Positions 1-10,893 of a DNA stretch of 64,000 bases are shown here, piece by piece (position 1 is the stretch's first letter; the number at the start of each line of letters is the position of its first letter). The DNA lies in NCBI GenBank assembly GCA_013115135.1, contig JABANP010000084.1, positions 94,591-158,590 on the forward strand, given 5' to 3'. A model generated the notes under the pieces. That model was not told where the DNA came from and did no database searches. It was given only the letters and a program-made list of their open reading frames with translations. A program made the translations under genes and the position numbers. The stretch comes from Perkinsus olseni. Its lineage: Eukaryota > Perkinsozoa > Perkinsida > Perkinsidae.

Positions 1-696
1 CGAAGGGGAATAGCCATCCGTCATCACCAGCTCTGCGGTACCTACCCGGGCCACTGCAAGTTGGTGCTATGGATAGTGACGAGGCCAAACCGCCTAGCGG
101 GGATATGCGGGAAAAGGCCACCGGTCATTTTCGAACGCTTTACCCCATCATAGCGTCGATGGGCGGGTCTCCGTTCTGGCAACCCTGGAGGGGTCCCTTC
201 CGTCAACTGGCTGGCCTACTGAAGCGATATGTGAATGGGTGGATCTTTCATAAGGTCCCCGATGACAGCATGGCCCCTGGCTATTCCGCAGTCGTGGCGG
301 ATCCGATCGATCTGAGTATGATTTGCCACAAGTTGGATCACCGGCAGTACGCTATGGCTGAGCAAGTCGATGCGGATATCAGAAGGGTAGTAATGGGTTA
401 TCGTCTTCGTGCTTCGCTCCGCTAGATTCTCGTACTTTTTTCAGATGTTTTCCAACAGTTATCTGTATAATGGACGTGATAGTACGGTCGGTCTGTTGAC
501 TCGGTCGTGTGAGGTCTTTTATGAACAGCAGCTCCACGGCATGCGTCTGCCAGAGGCTATGAAGGCGGAGGAAGAGAGGATAGTGAAAGTGTACTGCTCC
601 TCGATCGACCGGTGTCAGGGCCTTCCGACAGCTGGAGTAATGCTCGGCAACGATCTTGACGTGAAAGTCGAGAGCCCACCTCAATGTGGTGGATAG
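1..696 (+). CDS. Bromodomain protein, 5' partial, two visible exons
   Basis: Exon 1 runs from the window edge to 386 and exon 2 from 445 to the TAG at 694-696. The intron at 387-444 (58 nt) starts GTAGTA and ends in a T-run plus CAG, phase 0. The frame is open upstream of the first ATG (69) to base 1, so the gene probably begins outside the window. The joined product contains a bromodomain, an acetyl-lysine reader: a Z-helix/ZA part with APGYSAVVADPIDLSMI, then across the splice junction the B-C part MFSNSYLYNGRDS, whose YN holds the conserved asparagine. This implies a chromatin role in the nucleus. The same frame stays open beyond the TAG to about 1203, so the 3' end could be longer. Whether it joins the next gene is unclear. 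The domain is certain; the gene ends are not. Confidence 0.8.
387..444 (+). other. Intron in the bromodomain gene
   Basis: This 58-nt intron is required to connect the two halves of the bromodomain in one frame. The donor is GTAGTA and the acceptor is TTTTTTCAG. Bases 411-423 match the reverse complement of a 13-base motif (AGCGGAGCGAAGC) that recurs in other introns of this window. Confidence 0.8.
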
Positions 697-1136
697 TGGT
701 GGAAGATTCTTAGCGGAGCGAAGCTGTGTTATTGTTGTTGTTTTTTCTATCGTGGCAAGTACTGTTGGTTACTTGGCGGGTCACTCCGTCGTGAGTTTAT
801 GAAATGCTCCCATAAAGGCATAATGTGGGTTTGTGGCGCTGCCTCGTGCGAGGTCGTCATCATCCATACCAACTTTTCCGTAACACTTGCTGTACTTCTG
901 CCAGAAGTCTTCTGGTATATCGTCATCATCATTGTACAATTCCTTGGACCATCACCGTCACTTCGAGATACTACTCTTATTAATAACGTAAGACTTGCAT
1001 TTGTAATAACTGCCGAGAGTGTTGCGCTCGGAAGTCGTATCCAAGGTCGACCAAGGTCTTTCACGATGGACCCAGAACCGTCCACGGCGACAGGGGTAAG
1101 GCCGGTGCAAGAGGAGGAAGCTAGTGGCCCAACGAC
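697..1136 (+). other. Inter-gene or unresolved exon region
   Basis: No confident gene is seen here. One plus frame, the same as bromodomain exon 2, is open from 697 to 1203 and begins with a cysteine-rich stretch around 727-860, but it matches no family I recognise. Bases 712-725 repeat the AGCGGAGCGAAGC motif. The stretch could be the 3' UTR of the bromodomain gene or a missed exon. Confidence 0.4.
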
Positions 1137-3737
1137 ATGCGAGGACCAGAAGGAGGAGGCGAAATCGACCTTCGATGGTCCTACCGCGAAGGTCGGTGTG
1201 TGAGATTGCGTCATTTGGCAACTACACTCTTGGACGATTGTGTACCACTCGACCGAGGTGCTCGTCAGGAATTGTTGTTGTCGCAGGCAATCTCGGAAGG
1301 GGTGCAGCAGGAGCAGCCCACCCCACCAGCAGGGGTTCAGGAGCAGCCCACCCCACCAGCAGGGGTGCAGGAGGAGCCGACCCCATCAGCAGCAGGGGTG
1401 CAGGAGCCCACCCCACCAGCAGGGGTTCGGGAGGAGCCGACCCCACCAGCAGGGGTGCAGGAGCCCACCCCACCAGCAGGGGTGCAGGAGGAGCCGACCC
1501 CACCAGCAGGGGTGCAGGAGGAGCCGACCCCACCAGCAGCAGGGGTGCAGCAGGAGCAGCCGACCCCACCAGCAGGGGTGGGGCAGGGGTCTGTTACCCC
1601 TGGTGCAGAGGCACCGGTGCCACCATGGTAGTAATAATGAGGATCATGGGAGGAGAAATGACGAGTGTATCTCAGGAATAGACTCAAACGGAAGTCGACA
1701 GGAGGTGAGTAGGAGTTGCGGATGGAGTGGTATGACTGTGCGCGGCAGAATCATCAAGTCCCCGGCAGACCGAGTCGTCGGCCCATCCCCGCGTGCCAAC
1801 CCCCGCATCAGACCTCGAGCGAACGGACGTGTAGCCTCCCCCGATCCGTCATGGAAGTTATCGTCTCTCCGGCAAGGTTCGAAATAACCTCAGGATTGGA
1901 GGCCTTGCCGCCCTTCCCGCCCTGGACCCCTGATAACAAGCCCAAGGTGCTGCCATGCCCCCCGACTCTTTTCTGCATCGCTCCGCCGTCAGACACTCCG
2001 GACGCACGCACCCGAACGGATGCGTGAAGGGTTGTTCTGTGAGTCCTCGGTTGTGGACGAGTTGTGGCAGGAGAAGACTCGGATGGTACTGGCATAAGTC
2101 GTCGCTGCTGCTGTCCTCAAGTCCCCTCCAGGATCGACTCTTCGACCGAGGGCAGGGCAGAATCTACCACCGGGTTCGCGCGAGGGTCTTCCCGTCCACT
2201 ATTAGTGGCAGTGCTAATGTTGGCATATCGAATAGAGCGGGAGATAAACTGTGGGAGGTGGTCAGCGGAGCGAAGCGTTTCATGTTGTGCATTTTGGTCG
2301 ATTTTCGAGGTCTTAGAGGCTCTCGACATTTGGCCATCGGTTTTGAGATTGGCAAGGTCAGAAGGAGGTGCTCGGGACGGAGAAGAGGTAGTAGGCGGAG
2401 CGAAGCGATGTTTTTAGACCACTTTCCGTAGGATGAGATGAAGGTGCGGTACGTCGATGTCTGCGGAGGCCCAGGCGCCTTCAGTGAGCTTGTGAGGAAT
2501 CTCGGTAACTGATCGTAGGAGTGTTCGAGGCGCCATCGTCCTCGGCCTGCAGGGGAACGGGAAAATGTCAAGACTGTCGGCCGAGGGATGAGCTTGAAGA
2601 TTGACTCAGCACAGTCTAAGGAAGCTAGCTGCATCTGGTAACCATCTCTACCGTCACGCGCCACGAAATTCATTCGGTTTAGGTATCAGCATCTCCTCGA
2701 CTCAGAAGGTTTCGATGCAGTCTGGGGTCCTGATGAGGACGGTAGGCCAAGGGCCAGCCATTCCTTCAGTTGGATCCTTCCCTTCAGGCAATGTATACTC
2801 GCCGGGCAACCTGTCAGCGTTGGAGGAGTCTGTCGGGCAAGTCGACCCGTCGTGGGGCGCATCTCGTGATGGGCGACGGAGGCTTCGAGGTAGGGCCGAC
2901 TCGCTGCCGGCCTTCCGTCTGTATCGGTCGCGTGCAGGTGTCGAAGGACAAGGATGGGAACCATTTGGAAAACTATCAGGAAATTTACTCGGCGAGAATT
3001 ATATTATCGGAAATTCTCACGATGGTCAGGGCATGTGCTAAGGTAGTTCCCAGATGCATACCACTCCATCCGCAACTCTTGGCTGCGCTCAGGGAGGATT
3101 CCTCGTCTGCAAGTTGTTCGACACCTTCAGCACCATCACTGCCAGTGTCATCTACGTCATAGCCCGTCTCTTCGACAAATGCTATATAGTAAAACCCCAG
3201 CGGTCGAGAGTGGTGAGTCCCTTCCGCTCGACTTGCCCTTTTCAGCTCCCCTCAGGTTAATTCCGAGCGCTACCTGGTCGGCTTCGGTTTCAAAGGTCGC
3301 GAGAACCCCGACTTCGACGTCCTCACCAGAGCGATGGAGTTTTGCCATTCGACCTGTTTCAGTGAGGATGAGGGGCCGGAGAGCGTCGTGCCTGGTAAGT
3401 AGCCACATCGCGTCGCCTCGACTGCCGTCCAATTCAGTGCAACTGATGGAGGCGGACAGGAAGTTCCACATCTCATTATCGCAGTCTATTCGAGAGCTTG
3501 CATTGAGGCAGACCCGGGCCTTGGACATCGTGAGTGCTACGTAGAAGTGTGTGATAATTATGAGTGTATCCTTAGTTGATGAATGCTGTTGACGAGGAGG
3601 TTGCTACGGGCAAAGGAGGCTACCGTAAGGGCGGCAAGGGAGGATACCCTAAGGGTGGTAAGGGAAGATACCCTAAGGGCGGCAAAGGTTTCTACCGTAA
3701 GGGTGGAAAGGGTTACCCTGGGCAGCATTGCTGGTGA
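1137..3737 (+). CDS. CMTR1/FtsJ-like mRNA cap 2'-O-methyltransferase, 15 exons
   Basis: Exons: 1137-1627, 1676-1704, 1749-1830, 1877-2085, 2132-2257, 2310-2387, 2432-2504, 2553-2637, 2683-2741, 2788-2889, 2938-3042, 3093-3212, 3256-3394, 3438-3529, 3576-3737. The introns are 43-52 nt. The product matches the Rossmann-fold FtsJ/RFM cap-1 methyltransferases: SAM motif VDVCGGPGAFSEL and all four K-D-K-E catalytic positions, in SNRAGDK, MGDGGFE, FLVCKLFDTFS and VNSERYLV. The expected role is methylation of the first transcribed nucleotide's ribose next to the m7G cap. Unusual parts are an N-terminal Pro/Glu repeat (about ten copies of VQEEPTPPAG) and a basic Gly-Tyr-Lys tail (YPKGGKG repeats). 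Two single-base breaks are inferred, at the C6 run 1955-1960 and the G4 run 2854-2857. The start codon is uncertain. Confidence 0.85.
1298..1600 (+). repeat. In-frame Pro/Glu/Gln minisatellite in the methyltransferase N-terminus
   Basis: About ten tandem units of 24-33 bases share the core CACCAGCAGGGGTGCAGGAG. In the methyltransferase frame they encode repeats of the type VQEEPTPPAG, with variants lacking EE or adding one alanine. Unit length changes in multiples of three, so the frame is kept, which supports this strand and frame as coding. The region should be disordered and length-polymorphic. Confidence 0.85.
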
Positions 3738-4243
3738 AGATGTGCTTTTTACCAGAAACGTCTGTGTCTAATAGTATTCGAGTTTTGTTGGGAGTTGGGA
3801 GAAGAGTAAACTCAAAGACATGGTACAATTGCCACGGTTTACAACTCATGTTCACCATCAACGTCAGAAGAGATTTCCTCCTCCGGTATCTATCAAAAGT
3901 ACGTTCTGTGATTGACCCACACTAAGCAAGGCGAATGCACTTACACCTTCTAACGGCCTCGGCGAGGGCCCGCCTAAACCCGTGGTGTCTTTGCTGTCAC
4001 TTCTAGCTATGCTCGGTGAAAGAGTCTTGTCAGTAGTGGATATCTGATAAGAGGGTATTACACTCATAGCTGAGGCGAGCAGAACGTACCGTCGACACGA
4101 AAGGAGGGGTATCTGGACCTCGAGTAAGGATCCTCTGTTGTGTGGGTATGGTAAATGTAGGTGGTGAGAGCGCACACTTGACTCAACTGATTAAGGAGAA
4201 CGACATAATTAGGCAGCGCACGGCGTCACGAAAACTGATATCA
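3738..4243. other. Intergenic stretch, no feature seen
   Basis: No conserved coding frame or repeat was recognised between the methyltransferase stop and tRNA-Thr. The open frames here are short and have no neighbour that would splice to them. Confidence 0.5.
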
Positions 4244-4316
4244 GCCTTCTTAGCTTAGTTGGTAGAGCACCCGCTTAGTAAGCGGGAGGTCGTCGGTTCA
4301 ACTCCGGCAGAAGGCT
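4244..4316 (+). tRNA. tRNA-Thr (anticodon AGT)
   Basis: The cloverleaf is complete: acceptor GCCTTCT pairs with AGAAGGC (4309-4315), the D-arm contains TAGCTTAGTTGG (A box), the anticodon stem CCCGC/GCGGG closes loop TTAGTAA, and the T-arm GTCGG-TTCAACT-CCGGC contains the B box. Bases 34-36 are AGT, decoding threonine ACU and, through inosine, ACC/ACA. The gene has no intron and no encoded CCA, as expected for a eukaryotic tRNA gene. Confidence 0.95.
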
Positions 4317-5039
4317 TTAAATCATTTGGATTTTATTCTCCAAGCGACAGATGTCCTCGTCAACAATAGTGAACGTTCCAACAATCGTCCCACCAGAAGT
4401 GTTTGAATTGCTATAAATGTTGTCCTGATCCACGTTAGAGTCCACGACGAATACCCGAGACCTTCATTGTGACGCCCTACAAGAAAAATCGATACATTGA
4501 ATCGACGCCAATCTGATCACTGACCGCCGTCGTAAGCCGTTATGAAGCTGCACGTGGGCATTGTCAAGAATGCCCAGGAAATCATCGCTATCCAGGAGCC
4601 TGTGGGCACAATGAAAGTGCAATACTGCAGAACGGAGGGCCGCGGTTCAAATGAGCCCTCTCCTCAACGAAGAGGCATGCATCAAATTCACCAACCCGGA
4701 ATCGCCAGTTCGAACGGTTTCAGGCCTTCATCCAAGACGGGTGGAGGCGAGAGATTTCCGCGGATGTCATAATCTGCGTTCTCGCTCTTAAAACGACAAG
4801 CCACACGCTTTGCGACCTGCACTGGAGCAGCGTTTACATGACGCTTGCCCAGCCTTCAACGAGTTACTTCCCCAACAACTTTCTCCCCGGGCCAAATGCT
4901 TACCTCGAGCTAAGGTCTGCATGGTGCCCTCGAAGCTCATCCTGGAGCAGCAAGTCCGACCCTTTTCGCGCCTGAATGAATGCGTACTTGACCACCGGGA
5001 GTAACGATCAATTTTCTACTGACGGGCTGGAGCAAATAC
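4317..5039. other. Intergenic stretch, no confident feature
   Basis: Two plus-strand frames of 60-80 codons occur here, but neither shows a family motif or a convincing splice partner. I see no repeat that recurs elsewhere in the window. Confidence 0.4.
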
Positions 5040-7051
5040 TTACACCTCGAGAACGGAGGAGTGGCGGAGCACTGCCGGTAAATAAGAAGAAAGAATTTGT
5101 GGTAAGGCAACTTTTTCGACGATGAACGGCCACTTGGTCCTCTGAAAGAAGTGGAAGATACACAAACGGGAACTCACGTGTCGCGAACTCAGAGCGACGA
5201 TTGGCACATGAGTCACCCATGATGGATGACAGAGAAGGCAATCAGTCTGAGGTCGGCTGAGTCAATCGCACTGGCAGGGCAACTTACCAGGTTCATCTCG
5301 ACGAATGCGCTGACGATGGTCCAAATGAGAACGCTGAACACCACGGTGGTGATGGTCAAATCCAAGCAGAGGCAAGTTGGGAAGTTCCAAACGCCAACCT
5401 TGGCCGAGTGTTCGTCAGTAATGTACCTGGGGATGTGGGGAAGAAGCCTGCCCCGGGAATCGAACCTGGGTGCATTCTCACAGGATCTTCGAGATCCCCA
5501 CGTTGACGCCGAAGACAACGATGCTAGCTGTCAGCGACAAGGCGGTGATGTAGAGAGGGAGGCTGACCTCTGCCGAACGAGTGCCACTCGATTCGGAGTC
5601 TGCCATAGGGGCCTGATGGGATAACAATCCAACGGAAACTTTGGATGCGGGCGTAATCGATTCGAGATTAACAACACGGAACACGGAGTGAGCCAGGAAG
5701 AGAAAGCATTATCGACCGTACGCAGGGTTCCATCGATCGCCTGCAAGGCGACCACGCGCTGGAAAAAGCCTGTAGTCCATGGCAATGGCCAGCCACAGTA
5801 AGTGGGGATGACTGAGTGTCTTCTACGACCTGCAAATCCAAATGTCAGCTACGCGCATACTGCACAGTGCATTCCTTGGGGTATCGAGCCCAAACTCTAA
5901 CCGTTTGAGTAGGCATGGCATCGCCCATAGGCAGCCTGAAGGCTCCCAAGGGCCCAGTATGTCATTATCCCGTAACATCGATTGAATCCTTACAAAACGA
6001 GCAGCTCAATCACCGCGTGGCTCTCTCGAAAAACTGCTGTCTGCAACCGAGGTCGCGCCTGAACGTCCCAAATTTTTCCCGAATGAAGATAATCACACTC
6101 GCAACCCATTGTGGTGATACCATAACCTCCTTCAAACGACCAATACAACTATACAGTCGAGAGCACAGACGATGTTGATTAATAGCAACAGACTGGAGGC
6201 CTGAGAGCTTTTCTCGGCGCCGGTTGTTCTGAGAGAACGTGGCAGCGAGGTGGATGTTAGCGTTAGGCGTTCGTCCATGACGGAGTTTGAATTACGATAA
6301 GGGATTTCAATACCTGACTGTGATGCATCAGATAGTAGACGACACCTCCTAGATACCAACAGGACTTTCTAATGGAATCAACGAGATGCTGTCCTACGAG
6401 ATGTTCTGATTCAGGCCCATCAATGAAGGCATCCGATGGAGGTCCCATTCAAGCGGAACGCGGCTCGACTTCCCTCCGGAACAGTCATGAATCTTGCGCT
6501 CAGCGTGAGCACAGAACAGCGCAGTATCTTTAGCGCTCGCCCTAAAATAACAGATCGGCACGGTGTAGTCACAGCGGGTGTCTAAGGGTTTATCATCTGA
6601 GTCCCCGTACCAGCAAGAGAGTAACACAACAGTAGCTCTACAATGGCCCCGGTGAACCGAGGAGGAAGCAAACACGATGAAAGGCGAGCTAGTCTTGACC
6701 GATCTGTAAAGAATTGAGAAGACGAGTAGCATGGTCGGTGAGGGCTTGGGAAATGCCATGGTCTTGTGAAGGGACCACCCATCGCAATCGGCCCTTCTTA
6801 CGGTCAGCCTGAGGGAAGGCACACAATGACGTCACTGGACAGAATATCAATCAAGCTCGGGCTACCATGAAGACGATATTAATCGAGCACCACCCGACGC
6901 TGAACGGCGGCAAACTTACGATGATTGACTTCACAGCTTTATTGCGGCAGTTGTCGATATGTTCGATCGCCCCACTCAGAGGGGCAGCGAGGAGGAGTAG
7001 ACCGGGTGAAGCAGGGAAGTCCTGTAACGAGGAACTCGTCTCAAGGGTCAT
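5040..7051 (-). CDS. Multi-exon integral membrane protein, family not recognised
   Basis: Well-supported pieces, in transcript order: exon 7051-6920 (ATG, hydrophobic GLLLLAAPLSGAI, donor GTAAGT); exon 6200-6141, a membrane segment ending in IVCALDCIVVL; an exon ending at 5482 with membrane segment LPLYITALSLTASIVVFGV; exon 5426-5288 with TTVVFSVLIWTIVSAF, donor GTAAGT; and last exon 5141-5040 ending TAA. The last three join in frame across 5481-5427 and 5287-5142. Exons between 6919 and 6201 and between 6140 and about 5780 are not resolved, and one base may be missing near 5700. At least four membrane spans are visible. I do not recognise the family, so transporter or receptor roles cannot be chosen. 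Splice sites and continuous hydrophobic helices support a real gene. Confidence 0.6.
5427..5481 (-). other. Intron containing a tRNA T-arm-like sequence
   Basis: This 55-nt intron has donor GTGAGA and acceptor CATCCCCAG, and joins two membrane-helix exons with matching phase 2. It contains CCCAGGTTCGATTCCCGGGG in the sense direction, which looks like a tRNA T-arm and pol III B box (GGTTCGATTCC). No matching 5' acceptor strand is found, so it is a 3' tRNA fragment rather than a tRNA gene. Confidence 0.7.
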
Positions 7052-7299
7052 CAGTGATGATCACCTGTCGATAGGCAACTAATCTTGTCTTCAATTTGAC
7101 GAGTTGATGGAGCCACGCTGGCTCGGCTTCCTGGGAGCACAACCTGCTCTTGTCAACAGCCAAGTGGATGAGTTGATAGACCGCTCGAGATAGAGCAAGA
7201 AGGGTCTCACAGGCCAGAGCTGTTCGACCTACGAAAGGCTCCTTCTAGTGTGACGAAACTAGATCGCAAAATTTATATAAGAGAGAATACCCCCTCATT

Positions 7300-8352
7300 T
7301 AAAGAACAGGCCAGGTTGAATACCGATTAACGACCCTGGACGCAGGCAGTAAAATGAGAAGAAGCTCATCCGCTGGCCGCGAGTCAACGCTCTGCTGGAC
7401 CCCTAGGGCATTCAGTTCCGTATGAGGTCGGACAGTCCTCACCCGTGGCGAGCTGCTTGCCGAGGTCGGAATCGACGTCAGTGTGGGCCATAAGGCAGTC
7501 AATGAGGGCGGCGATGAGGACGTCCTGGCGGCAACGCCACCCACCACTTCTATGAACAACTCGGTGATGAGCAGTTGCTGTTCGACCTGAACTGGAGCTA
7601 TCTTCGATGGTATAATAACGGTATCTTGTTCGGGCGCTTCCCCGGTTGAAGGACTTTGCTGGACATAATAGAACGGCGGAAATTAGGATTTCGAAATCCC
7701 TTCCAAGGGGCTTACTCACCGTCACTGACGCCTCGGAATTTCCCTGGCCCGAGTACATCGAGTTAGCCGCCGCTGTGGCCCAACGTTTGAGCGACTCGGT
7801 GACATCTGGTTCGGCGACTCGGTCTCTTATTAAATCAAGAGCTTCTCGGGCTTGAGGGGGATAGTACTCTACCCTGAGGACGCTGGGGGCCTTGCACCGT
7901 CGGCGACGCTGGCAAACCCGACGTCCGTAGGGGACTCGTTACCAACGCTATCGCTACTCGTAACGGTATACTAGATTTAATACTAGTCGTTTGACTTTCC
8001 GGAGACGAAGTACGAAGTGGTCCTTGCGAAATCATACCGGATGTGTTTCAGCTCATCATCTTCGAGTTCGACAGTTGGCGGCAGAATATGCAAGGCCTTG
8101 CTGTACTCCAAGAGCGTGTCCAGGAACTGCTCTATGGTGTTGACGCCCCCGCCACCAGCCATCGCCTACGGTTGACTCTGGAGCTTTAAAGCAACTTGGG
8201 GATTCGCTTACGTTCTGACGCAACCTCCTCAATGCTACCGAGGAGTAGGCAGCGAGTTTAGAACAGTTTTCCGTGTTTCTGTTGGTGACTGGGTGGGACG
8301 TCATGGCAAGCCAACTACTCTCAATGCAACCCTCCATAATCGGCTGGGCCAC
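7300..8352 (-). CDS. Multi-exon helical protein of unknown function
   Basis: Exons in transcript order: 8352-8212 (ATG MAQPIMEG), 8165-8007, 7970-7898, 7850-7720, then from 7586 downward. The introns are 8211-8166 (46 nt, donor GTAAGC), 8006-7971 (36 nt), 7897-7851 (47 nt) and 7719-7587 (133 nt, donor GTGAGT). Phases agree at each junction. The product is hydrophilic and strongly helical, with segments such as NTIEQFLDTLLEYSKALHI, REALDLIRDRVAEPDVTESL and VEQQLLITELF, suggestive of an alpha-solenoid. Near 7530-7515 the frame changes to one reading DVLIAALIDCLMAHTD, either by a very short intron or a one-base error. The 3' end is unresolved. No family is recognised. Confidence 0.6.
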
Positions 8353-10340
8353 TACGAGTAGGCCCTGCGCGCTAAACGACGGTGATGTCTCTCACCAAAT
8401 CTATAGCTTAGAGGTCAAAATGTGGCGCTTTCATGCCGATCACTAACGTCGGCCAACGTGTTGGGAAAGAGACCCTTCCGGACTGGCATGACGAAGATTA
8501 GAAGAACACGAGTGCCCCGCGGTGGTCGTACTCGTTCATCTCGCTCGCCCTGCCTTGACAGAAACAACTTTGTGACGAAAGCCGCTCTCAGCACACGAGT
8601 CAAGATACGCAAATCCTCCCAGTACTATGAGTCAGCAATGTCCATAGCATGCGTGGTCGAGGGCATCAAGCGCGGTTGGCAAGCACCTCCTCCACTACTT
8701 CCCCCAGTCCATGGGCGCGGACTTGTGTGTATGAGTTTATAGTCCAACGCTGGGTCGGCTTGGTTACACCCTTGCCGATATGCTCAATGAGGGACTCTCT
8801 GCAATGTCGATATGCGGTGCAATGATACGGATCGTCAAAAGCTTTCCTCTGGGGTGCATTCAAACCGAGAATTGTGGACTCGGACTTGCGGCTGCGGCGT
8901 TCCCACCCAGCAGCTGCTCTCACGACTTGAGGTTGAACGCGTGGCTCGTATAGCGTATCACATGAGAAACATCGGTGCCAGAGTTATCGCCGAGTAGCCC
9001 ACCAGGCGCGAGACTATTATCTCGAACATCGGTCCGGGAGAGCTTCGTTCCCAACAAAACCGTCGTCTAACGATTCTCCGATGCTGTATAAACGCTTCGT
9101 GCAACAATTTCCAGCCCCTAAACGCGAACCCCAGAGCGCATGCCCTATGCCTCAGGACAGCGTTGTTATTCGAGACAGAGGTTAAAGAATGAGGAAACCG
9201 GTCTCGTTTCTGAGGTAGGGGGACCGTATGTTTGAACGCATGACGAGGAACGCACGCGAGTGCTGGGACGCACAAACGCACAGCGATGAAAAGGAGGGAA
9301 AACAGGAAATTCAAAAAGCGAAGAAAGGAGTATTCCCAAGAAGCCTCTTTGGTGACCTGGTTGCCCTGAGTAGCACTTCGGGTCCGAGTTCCGGGAGGGG
9401 CTCCGTTCGCCGGACCCAGAACCTCTCCCTTGAATCGTGGCCATCACCCCGAACGATTTTGTTGCACAACAGCAATTGAGGGGGTTGTAACCATAGTGCA
9501 CATGATGATTGTGCGGTCGCACACACTGTGCGGCACCATCAGCTCGTGGCACGGAGATTACTAGTGCTCATACTCAAGTGCTGAGCGTGTGGATACGTCC
9601 GGCCGGAATTTCCCTCGTGAGAGAGCATCCATGGCTCAACCGTACACCCGTAGACTTGGTCTTGAACCTTCGACTTGAAGGTGGGGGCCGAGTGAAGGTC
9701 GAACTACACCTTGCCAGATAACGCAGGGGCACACAATTACCGCTGGCCTGCTCACGCAGACGTTACACAGAGAGAACTGCAGAGAAACGAGGAGTTCCGA
9801 ACGACAGTTTGAAGCCGGCCCATGCGCCTTCCCAGGTCTGGTCTCATGATTGCCATACCGCAGGGTGGCGATTATACTGTTCTGGGGATTACGATTAGCT
9901 GCGGCGCTCTTCAGCAAAGCCCGCTAGTTCGATCACTGGATGATTGTGCGTCGATGAACTCTATCGCGATACTCGCACCCTCACCTGAACCTCCTGCCTC
10001 ACCCACACCATCTCCTCCGACCAGTCTAGCACGAAGGTCATCAGAGTCATCCAGTGAACGTCTTGGGAACAAGGTTTGCTAGCCGTCCCGTATTAATCGG
10101 GTAAACGGGATTGACGACACAAAGCAGCCCGTACATCTTCAGCCCCGTTTTGTGCTGTGATCATAGTGGTAATTTATCACTGGTAAGTATCTGAGTGCGC
10201 TTACGACCATGGCCCGAGAACGTCGGACTCAAAATCGGACACGGCGCCGGACCATCAACTTCAACGGACCGTGATAATCACCTGCAGGCTGAGGCATTCG
10301 ATTGTAAGCAAGTACTCAGCCCAACGCCTTCGCTGGCCTC
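8353..10340. other. Unresolved region
   Basis: Many frames of 60-130 codons occur on both strands, but none shows a recognised motif. A plus frame ending TAG at 10082, with a Pro/Ser-rich stretch from the ATG at 9954, could be the last exon of a gene. The minus frame 8612-8415 lies just upstream of the helical-protein gene and could belong to it. A short string around 8715-8760 (GAGTTTATAGTCCAACGC) recurs near 38850. Confidence 0.3.
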
Positions 10341-10893
10341 GTAAGACTCGACGTTGATATCGACCAGCGCTAGACGGTGCAAGTAGTTCTCGTTTCTGAG
10401 TGACGAAGGCACTGCTCCATGGTAAGACTGCGTGCCACACGCTACTCATGATCGATCTGAACTTATCAGATTGAGGACGAATTGGCGGGCCTTGAGGTTG
10501 GGTGAAATCCCGAGTTCAGTCTAGCTTGACGCGTTCGCGGGGGGACAGCTCCACGAGGAGTGGCGCCATCGTGTACCATCCGCATCCCCTACTCCGTTGA
10601 GGGTCGAATGCAGAGACGACAACAGTCGGGTGATTCGATAAACCTGGGACGCTGCCTGGCGTCAGCCTGACAAGCGTTGGGAGATCAGAGAAAGCTCAAA
10701 CCGTTCCGATCTAGTACCCCGTCACGTCACGACATTCAGTGTTTACGCGTGCGGCTTCCTGTACGCGCGCGCAGCTTAATTCATTGAAAATCTTCGGTAG
10801 TTACTGCAGTCTGTCGTTCCTTGAGAAGTCTTCGGGATCTCTCTCGTAGCTGTATCTTCAACTTCAGCTCGTTTAAGTGGTAATCAGCAATCA

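Noticed and set aside
1240..1887. Alternative plus frame across the minisatellite (HQQGCRRSRP-type repeats) and other frames of the same repeat
   Set aside because: All frames are open because unit lengths are multiples of three. The Pro/Glu frame splices in phase to the methyltransferase exons; the others do not.
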